From contig CAWHVG010000003.1 in the NCBI GenBank assembly GCA_963832725.1, forward strand, positions 558,001 to 622,000: a DNA stretch of 64,000 nucleotides. The letters are read 5' to 3'. This document shows, in pieces, positions 56,536 through 64,000 of the stretch. The notes under the pieces are model-generated. The model was not told the origin of the DNA, did no database searches, and worked only from the letters and a program-made list of their open reading frames with translations. A program made the position numbers and the translations under genes. The stretch is from JAEZBP01 sp963832725 (lineage in GTDB: Bacteria > Myxococcota_A > Polyangia > Polyangiales > Sandaracinaceae). Position 1 is the stretch's first letter. Each line of letters begins with the position of its first letter.

Positions 56536-57621
56536 ATGGCCGATCCGAAGAGCGAGTTCGCGAAGATCCGCGCCGCCCTCGAGGAGGCGGACCGAACGCT
56601 GGTGGAAGCGCTCGACGCCCGCGCGAAGGCGGTCCAGTCGTTCGTAGAGCTGCGCGAGCGCGCGCCGGAGAGCTACGAGCGCTTGCCTTCCACCGGCGAG
56701 GTGGTGCAGCGCGCGCTGGAGACCGCCAAGCACTTTCCTCACGACGCGCTGGAGCTGGCGCTGCGCGAGATCCTGGGCGCGTGCACGCGCTTGGTGGCTC
56801 CCGTGCGGGTGGCGGTGCTGGCGCCGGAATGGGGTCTCGCCCACGTCGCCGCGCGTACGCACTTCGGCTCGACGGCCGAGGTCGAAGCGCTCGATTCGGT
56901 CGAGGCGGTGTTCGACGACGTCCAGCGCAAGCGCTGCGCGTTCGGCGTCGTGCCCTTCGAGACCTCCAGCGACGGCGCGCTCTCGGCGACGCTCGACGCG
57001 CTGATCCAGAGCGACGCGCGCGTCTGCGCCGAGCTCACCGTGCCCAACACCTACGACCTCGTCTCGAAGACGGGCAACGCCGCGGACGTGGACAAGATCT
57101 ACGCGACGGCGCCCGCGCTCGCGGCTTGCGAGGGGACGCTGCGGCGGGAGTTCCCGAAGTTGACCATCCTCGACGTGCGCTCGGCGCGGGTCGCGGCCCA
57201 GCTCACGCTCGATGACCACGGCGCCGCGGCCGTCGTGGCGAGGTTCTCACCGGACGAGAACCCGCTCGACCTGCGCGTGGTCCGGGAGCGGATCGAGGAT
57301 CGCGCGGGCGTGGAGACGCGCTTCGTGGTCATCGGCCAGGAGCGGCCGATCCGCACCGGGCACGACCGCACGGTGTTGGCGCTGGCCGTCGGCGACGCAC
57401 CGGGCTCGCTCCACCGCGCGCTCCAGCCCTTCGCCGACCGGGGCATCAACCTGACCCGCATCGAGTCCAGGCCCGCGCGCGGCACGAGCTGGCGCTACGT
57501 GTTCATCGTCGAGCTCGACGGGCACATGACCGACCGCAGCGTGCTGACGGCCCTCGAGGACGTGCGCGCCGCCAGCCGACACGTGAAGCTCCTCGGCAGC
57601 TACCCGCGTCCCGCCCGCTGA
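56536..57621 (+). CDS. pheA: Bifunctional chorismate mutase / prephenate dehydratase
   Basis: 361 residues from ATG 56536 (preceded by GAAGAG). The N-terminal AroQ-type helical mutase (about 1-95) converts chorismate to prephenate. The dehydratase (about 95-275) makes phenylpyruvate and shows FGVVPFETSSDGALSATLD and the catalytic TRF motif (VETRFVVIG). The C-terminal ACT domain (about 280-361) has GSLHRALQPFADRGINLTRI and ESRP followed by WRYVFIVELDGH, the site of feedback inhibition by Phe. It begins an aromatic amino acid block with hisC and aroA. Confidence 0.95.
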   Translation: MADPKSEFAKIRAALEEADRTLVEALDARAKAVQSFVELRERAPESYERLPSTGEVVQRALETAKHFPHDALELALREILGACTRLVAPVRVAVLAPEWGLAHVAARTHFGSTAEVEALDSVEAVFDDVQRKRCAFGVVPFETSSDGALSATLDALIQSDARVCAELTVPNTYDLVSKTGNAADVDKIYATAPALAACEGTLRREFPKLTILDVRSARVAAQLTLDDHGAAAVVARFSPDENPLDLRVVRERIEDRAGVETRFVVIGQERPIRTGHDRTVLALAVGDAPGSLHRALQPFADRGINLTRIESRPARGTSWRYVFIVELDGHMTDRSVLTALEDVRAASRHVKLLGSYPRPAR

Positions 57622-57736
57622 CGACGCCTCGCGCCGAGCCTCCAGACGCGCCGGATGCGATTCGGCCGCGGCGGCTCGACTTTCCATCGGCGGGCGTTCG
57701 TGCGAAACATCCTGCTCCACCCGAGCGAGGAGCGCG

Positions 57737-58829
57737 ATGAGCCTGGTCCCCCCGTACGTCGAGCGTCTGGTCCCCTACAGCCCGGGCAAGCCCCTCGAGG
57801 AGCTCGAGCGCGAGCTCGGGATCGAAGAACGCGATCAAGCTCGCGTCGAACGAGAGCCCGCTGGGCCCCTCGCCAGAGGCCATCGCGGCCGTGCGCGAGC
57901 ACGCGGGCAGCATGCACCGTTACCCGGACGCCGCGACGTACGCGCTGCGCAGCGATCTGGCGGCCCATCACGGGATCGATCGGGACGAGATCGTGATGGG
58001 CAACGGCTCGAACGAGATCCTCGATCTGATCTGCCGCACCTACGCGTCGCCGGCGGATCACGCCGTCTTCGGCGTGCCCAGCTTCGTCGTCTATCAGCTG
58101 GCGCTGACGGCGGCGAACGTGCCCTTCGACGCCGTGCCGCTGCGCGAGCACCTCTACTGGGATCTCGACGCGATGCTCGACCGCGTCCGCCCGGAGACCC
58201 GCCTCTTCTTCGTGGCCAACCCGAACAACCCGACCGGCACCCACGTCGGCCGGAGCGCGCTCGAGAAGCTCCTGCGCGAGCTGCCCGAGTGGGTGCTCGC
58301 GGTGGTCGACGAGGCGTACGTGCAGTTCGCCGACGCCGACGACTACGTGAGCGCCATGGAGCTCCGGCACCTGCGCGAGCGGCTGCTCGTCCTGCGCACG
58401 TTCTCGAAGGCGTACGGGTTGGCGGCGATGCGCGTGGGCTATGCCGTCGGTCCGAAGGACCTCGTCGGCTACCTCAACCGCACCCGCGCGCCTTTCAACG
58501 TCGGCACGCTGGGGCAGGTCGCCGCGCGGGCGGCGCTCGCCGATCAGGCGCACGTGGAGCGCTACGTCGCGCTCAACCGCGAGGAGCGCGCTCGGCTGAC
58601 GAAGGAGCTGGGCGAGCTCGGCCTGAAGGTCGCGCCGAGCCAGGCGAACTTTCTGCTCGTCGACTTCGCCCAGCCGGGCAAGGAGGTCTTCGAGCGCATG
58701 CTCCGGAAGGGCGTCATCATCCGCCCCATGCCGGCGCCCATCGACACCTGGCTCCGCATCACCGTCGGTCTCCCGGAAGAGAACGACCGGCTGGTAGCGG
58801 CCGTCCGCGAGCTCATCTCCGAGGCATGA
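57737..58829 (+). CDS. hisC: Histidinol-phosphate/aromatic aminotransferase (one frameshift)
   Basis: About 363 residues. After MSLVPPYVERLVPYSPGKP the frame breaks near 57823, where an extra G turns GIKNAIKLASNE into another frame. It then continues SPLGPSPEAIAAV to the stop at 58829. PLP-enzyme landmarks are GNGSNEILDLICR, NPNNPTGT, VVDEAYVQF and the PLP Lys in TFSKAYGLAAMRVGY. In this neighbourhood it probably also serves phenylpyruvate or arogenate transamination. The stop overlaps the aroA start (ATGA). Confidence 0.9.
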
Positions 58830-60175
58830 AGCGTCGATTTCACATTCGCGGCGGCGCCCCGCTCCGGGGGCGAGCGCCCATTCCAGGCGACAAGTCCGTC
58901 GGGCATCGCGCGCTGATCTTCGCCTCGCTGGCCGAGGGCCGCTCCCGCATCGCGAACCTCAGCGGCGGCCTCGACAACCTCTCGACCGCGCAAGCGTTCC
59001 GCGACCTCGGTGTGACGATCGAGGTCGAGGGCACGCGGGCCACGGTGGACGGCGTCGGGCTCGACGGACTGGCGATGGCGCGCGGTCCCATCGACTGCGG
59101 CAACAGCGGGACCACGATGCGCCTTCTGTCCGGGCTTCTGGCCGGGCAGCGCTTCGGTTCGCGGCTGGTGGGAGACGAGTCGCTCACCGGCCGGCCGATG
59201 CGGCGCGTCATCGATCCGCTGCGCGCGCGCGGCGCGCACATCGGGGGCAGCGCCGGCGCCAAGGAGGGCGAGCTCTACCCACCGATCAACATCGCGCCGC
59301 TGGTCGAGGGCGAGGCGCTCATCGCCCTCGAGTACCAGTCGCCGGTCGCGAGCGCGCAGGTGAAGAGCTGCCTGCTCTTGAGCGGCCTCTACGCGCAGGG
59401 CCTGACCGCCGTCGCCGAGCCGGTGGTGAGCCGGGATCACACCGAGCGCATGATGAACGCGCTCGGCGTCCCGATCCGGGTCACCGGCCCGCTGGTCGTG
59501 CTCGATCCGAGCGGCTGGGATCGCCGGTGGGACCCGTTCGAGTGGGAGGTGCCGGGTGACATCTCGAGCGCGGCCTTCCTGATCGCGGCGGCGCTGATCG
59601 TGCCCGGCAGCGAGGTCACGCTCGAGGGCGTGGGGTTGAACCCGACCCGCACCGGCATCCTCGACGCGCTGCGCGGCATGCGGGCGCCCCTGGCCATCAC
59701 GCCGCGGGGGGAGGGCGCAGGCGGCGAACCGATCGGCGAGATCACGGCCCGCCACGGCGGCATCGGTCCGGGCCTGGCCGGCGGCGAGCTGCTCACCCGG
59801 ATGATCGACGAGGTCCCGGTCTTCTGCGCCATCGCGGCGGTGGCGAACGGCCGCACGGACGTGCGCGACGCGGAGGAGCTCCGGGTCAAGGAGAGCGACC
59901 GTCTCGCCGCCGCGGCGGGCGTGCTGAAGGCGTTCGGGGTGGACTGCACCGAGCTCGCCGACGGGATGCACGTCCACGGCGGCGGCGCGCTGCGAGGGGC
60001 CGAGGTCGACAGCCTGGGCGACCACCGCATCGCCATGATGGCGGCCGTGCTCGGCCTGGCGGCGGGCGGCGAGACCGTGGTGAACGACGTCGGCTGCGTC
60101 GACACGAGCTTCCCCGGCTTCGCGGAGCTGCTCGCATCGCTCGGCGCCGACATCCGGGTCGAGGACGCGCCGTGA
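58826..60175 (+). CDS. aroA: EPSP synthase (3-phosphoshikimate 1-carboxyvinyltransferase)
   Basis: 449 residues, intact. Makes EPSP from shikimate-3-phosphate and PEP. Motifs: PGDKSVGHRALIFASLAEG at the N-terminus, CGNSGTTMRLLSGLLAG (the PEP-binding loop), QVKSCLLLSGLYA, DISSAAFLIAAA, and the C-terminal RVKESDRLAAAAGVL and GDHRIAMM. The CGNSGTTMR form matches class II-like enzymes. It overlaps hisC upstream and cmk downstream by four bases each, so the block is a tight operon. Confidence 0.96.
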   Translation: MKRRFHIRGGAPLRGRAPIPGDKSVGHRALIFASLAEGRSRIANLSGGLDNLSTAQAFRDLGVTIEVEGTRATVDGVGLDGLAMARGPIDCGNSGTTMRLLSGLLAGQRFGSRLVGDESLTGRPMRRVIDPLRARGAHIGGSAGAKEGELYPPINIAPLVEGEALIALEYQSPVASAQVKSCLLLSGLYAQGLTAVAEPVVSRDHTERMMNALGVPIRVTGPLVVLDPSGWDRRWDPFEWEVPGDISSAAFLIAAALIVPGSEVTLEGVGLNPTRTGILDALRGMRAPLAITPRGEGAGGEPIGEITARHGGIGPGLAGGELLTRMIDEVPVFCAIAAVANGRTDVRDAEELRVKESDRLAAAAGVLKAFGVDCTELADGMHVHGGGALRGAEVDSLGDHRIAMMAAVLGLAAGGETVVNDVGCVDTSFPGFAELLASLGADIRVEDAP

Positions 60176-60858
60176 CCCGGCCGCCGGTCATCGCGATCGA
60201 CGGACCGGCGGGCGCGGGCAAGAGCACCGCGGCGCGCCTTCTGGCCGAACGCCTCGGCTACGTCCTGATCGACACCGGTGCGCTGTATCGAGGTGTCGCG
60301 CTCGTGGCGAAGGAGCGCGGGGTGGACTGGAACGAGGGCGCGGCGGTGGGCGAGGTGGCCCGCTCGCTCGCACTACGCTTCGGTCGCGCCGCCGGCGAGG
60401 GGCGTCCGCCGCTCTTCGTGGACGGTGTGGATCGCTCGGCGGACATCCGCCGGGAGGACATCGCGCAGGGGGCGAGCCGCGTCTCGGCGCATTCCGAGGT
60501 CCGCGAGGCGCTCTTGGGCGTGCAGCGTAGGATGGGCGCCGACGGTGGCGTCGTGATGGAGGGGCGCGACATCGGGACGGTGGTCTTCCCGGATGCAGAC
60601 GTGAAGGTGTTCCTCAGCGCGTCCTTGGCCGCGCGTGCGCGGCGGCGCACCGAGGAGCTGGTGGCTCGGGGTTTGCGTCCCACCATCGATGACGTGCGAG
60701 GGGAGATCGAGGAGCGCGACGAACGGGACAGCCAGCGGGACGTCGCCCCGCTCCGTCCCGCGGACGATGCCGTCCATCTGGACACGAGCGCGCTCACGCT
60801 GGGGGAGGTCGTCGATCGCCTCGTGGAGATCGTGCGAGGGCGCTCCGGGAGCGATTGA
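60172..60858 (+). CDS. cmk: Cytidylate kinase
   Basis: 228 residues. GTG 60172 overlaps the aroA stop. Phosphorylates CMP and dCMP with ATP. The P-loop is IAIDGPAGAGKSTAARLLA, then YVLIDTGALYRGVAL, ALLGVQRRMG, VVMEGRDIGTVVFPDAD, and FLSASLAARARRR. Length and order are normal. The pairing aroA-cmk-rpsA is a widespread bacterial gene order, which supports the call. Confidence 0.96.
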   Translation: MTRPPVIAIDGPAGAGKSTAARLLAERLGYVLIDTGALYRGVALVAKERGVDWNEGAAVGEVARSLALRFGRAAGEGRPPLFVDGVDRSADIRREDIAQGASRVSAHSEVREALLGVQRRMGADGGVVMEGRDIGTVVFPDADVKVFLSASLAARARRRTEELVARGLRPTIDDVRGEIEERDERDSQRDVAPLRPADDAVHLDTSALTLGEVVDRLVEIVRGRSGSD

Positions 60859-60888
60859 CACGCCCGAGCGCCACTGCTACCCATTCCA

Positions 60889-60908
60889 CCCCCTCCACCC
60901 GGAGGGGG
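60889..60908 (+). promoter_or_regulatory. rpsA: Perfect 8-bp hairpin in the rpsA leader
   Basis: CCCCCTCC (60889-60896) pairs fully with GGAGGGGG (60901-60908) around ACCC. It lies 30 bases after cmk and about 170 before rpsA. With no T-run it could be a weak stop or a processed leader element. RpsA often controls its own translation through leader structures, but nothing here proves that. Confidence 0.4.
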
Positions 60909-61076
60909 AGTCCATCCTTGACCCTGCGTCCGTGACCACCCGACATGTCCGCTGCGGCGGACGGGTGGCGGTTCCCGAGGCACGTGATTCAACCGCGGGA
61001 CCCGCAGCGGCGAAAACGCAACCAGTCAACCCCAGACGCAACCTCTTTCCCCGAATCAGAAAGGCTCACAGAGCTC

Positions 61077-62898
<1,822 letters not shown>

Positions 62899-62936
62899 GC
62901 CCACGCGCTGGCCTCACGGCCTGAGCGCAACCGAGA

Positions 62937-62980
62937 CAGAAGGCCGGTTCCCGCAAGGGGGCCGGCCTTCTGCTCTGTTG
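62937..62980 (+). terminator. Intrinsic terminator after rpsA
   Basis: An 11-bp stem, CAGAAGGCCGG (62937-62947) with CCGGCCTTCTG (62962-62972), is followed by CTCTGTTGG, a weak T-rich tract. It lies 39 bases after the rpsA stop. The loop can form a short inner CCC-GGG pair. Confidence 0.8.
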
Positions 62981-63037
62981 GCCCTCGTCGGCGGGGCGCG
63001 TGCGTGATAGTCCCCGCCAGGGGAGAAACCGTCCGCC

Positions 63038-64000
63038 GTGGAGCCGACCGAACGACCGTCCCGTATTCCATCGCTCGGTCCGCCGGGCTCACGCCGGCGG
63101 AGGGCCATCTTCTTCGCCGTCTGCGGCGGGCTGCTGCTCGGGATCCTCTACGCGTTCCGGGAGGTGCTCACTCCCTTCGCGCTCGGGCTCGTCCTCGCCT
63201 ACGTGCTCGCGCCGCTCGCCCACGCGCTGACGCGCATCCGGATCGGAAGCTGGCATCCGCCCAAGTGGATCGCCGTCATCGTCATCTACGTCGCGCTCCT
63301 CGGCGGACTGGGGACGGCGATCACGTTCGGGGCGCCTCGCGTCGTCGCCGAGCTTCAGCGGATGGCCCGGGAGGCGCCGCGGCGGATCGAGACGGTGCAG
63401 GACGAGTGGCTCCCGCGGCTCGAGCAGACGCTGCGGGGCGCCGCTCGCTTCTACGCGGATCCGGCCGACACCGAGCCGCCGCAGCCGCCCGCCGCCCCGG
63501 CGGAGGCGGACACCGACAGCATCCGTGTCGTCCCGCAGCCGGACGGTGGCTACGACGTGCACCTCCCGTCGAACGGGATCACCGTGGTCCCGGCCGGCGA
63601 GAACGAGTGGCGGATTCAGGTCGCCGAGCGCCGGCACGCGGGGCAGCGGGACCTGAACCAGGTCATCGCGGACGCGATCAAGCGCGCGTTCAGCGACACC
63701 GAGCGCCTGGTCGGCACCGCCATTCGGCACGTGCAGACCTTCACCGCCAGCCTGGTGGGCGGGATCTTCAGCTTCTTCATCACGCTGATGATCTCGGCCT
63801 ACATCCTGGTGACCAGCGACCGCATCCTGGCGTTCTTCCGGTCCCTGACCCGTCCCGATCGGCGCGAGCGTTTCGACGATCTGGTGGACCGCATCGACCG
63901 CGGACTGGGTGGCGTCGTGCGAGGGCAGCTCCTGATCGCCTCCGTGAACGGCATGCTGAGCGGGGTCGGGTTCTGGATGGCGGACTTGCCCTACTGGCCG
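63038..64000 (+). CDS. AI-2E/PerM-family membrane transporter, N-terminal part
   Basis: The frame from GTG 63038 (after GGGAGAA) stays open to the window end: 321 residues without a stop. Two N-terminal membrane segments (FFAVCGGLLLGILYAF, LTPFALGLVLAYVLAPLAHAL), a third (WIAVIVIYVALLGGLGTAI), and a long periplasmic or cytoplasmic helical section with an Ala/Pro/Glu insert are followed by ASLVGGIFSFFITLMISAYIL. The pattern and the closing GGVVRGQLLIASVNGMLSG match the YdiK/PerM/TqsA group (UPF0118), which moves small molecules or ions. The substrate is unknown. Separated from rpsA by a terminator. Confidence 0.85.
   Translation, partial: MEPTERPSRIPSLGPPGSRRRRAIFFAVCGGLLLGILYAFREVLTPFALGLVLAYVLAPLAHALTRIRIGSWHPPKWIAVIVIYVALLGGLGTAITFGAPRVVAELQRMAREAPRRIETVQDEWLPRLEQTLRGAARFYADPADTEPPQPPAAPAEADTDSIRVVPQPDGGYDVHLPSNGITVVPAGENEWRIQVAERRHAGQRDLNQVIADAIKRAFSDTERLVGTAIRHVQTFTASLVGGIFSFFITLMISAYILVTSDRILAFFRSLTRPDRRERFDDLVDRIDRGLGGVVRGQLLIASVNGMLSGVGFWMADLPYWP

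Overview
The window looks like chromosomal DNA of a high-GC myxobacterium (Myxococcota, most like the Polyangiales/Sandaracinaceae). The reasons are three eukaryote-like Ser/Thr kinases, many Cys- and Asp-rich lipoproteins with DxDxDG-type repeats, RCC1-repeat surface proteins, duplicated lspA, and very long GC-rich coding runs. This placement is an inference from gene content; no rRNA or tRNA was found.

Layout. 1-4.6 kb: end of an ABC exporter and a giant kinase/cyclase-like/ATPase/TPR regulator. 4.6-6.3 kb: non-coding repeats around a TlpA/ScsD-type thioredoxin. 6.3-7.4 kb: a ribbon-helix-helix-type gene pair. 7.4-14 kb: a lipoprotein-maturation cluster (small lipoprotein, two lspA, lgt), then ileS and folD. 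14.2-21.1 kb: two overlapping paralogous secreted Cys-rich/RCC1 proteins. 21.1-25.6 kb: parB-parA, a small-protein pair and a kinase. 25.8-28 kb: map, a Rieske protein and a metallophosphatase. 28.2-32 kb: a MopE-like lipoprotein, an ORF-less group IIC intron sitting just past a terminator, another lipoprotein and 41-bp repeats. 32.2-36.8 kb: a peroxiredoxin and envelope or hypothetical proteins. 37-41.5 kb: scpA-scpB, both with very large acidic low-complexity extensions. 41.6-46.9 kb: glyQ-glyS and a shortened PPDK-like protein. 47-52.8 kb: a PEGA-type kinase and two propeller-like lipoproteins. 52.9-56.4 kb: a seven-copy 41-bp repeat, mutS and a lipoprotein. 56.5-62.9 kb: an aromatic amino acid and translation block (pheA, hisC, aroA, cmk, rpsA). 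63-64 kb: start of an AI-2E/PerM-family membrane protein.

A general caution: many genes are broken by single-base insertions or deletions, including ileS, folD, mutS, hisC, rpsA and bcp. ileS, rpsA and folD are normally essential, and the broken protein resumes perfectly in another frame, so I treat these as sequence errors and give whole-gene coordinates. Genes such as glyQ, glyS, aroA, cmk, parA, parB and map are intact.

The most notable items are the group IIC intron at 30.3-30.7 kb, the acidic extensions of ScpA and ScpB, the tandem lspA genes, and several families of non-coding tandem repeats, two of which share a period of about 41 bp.
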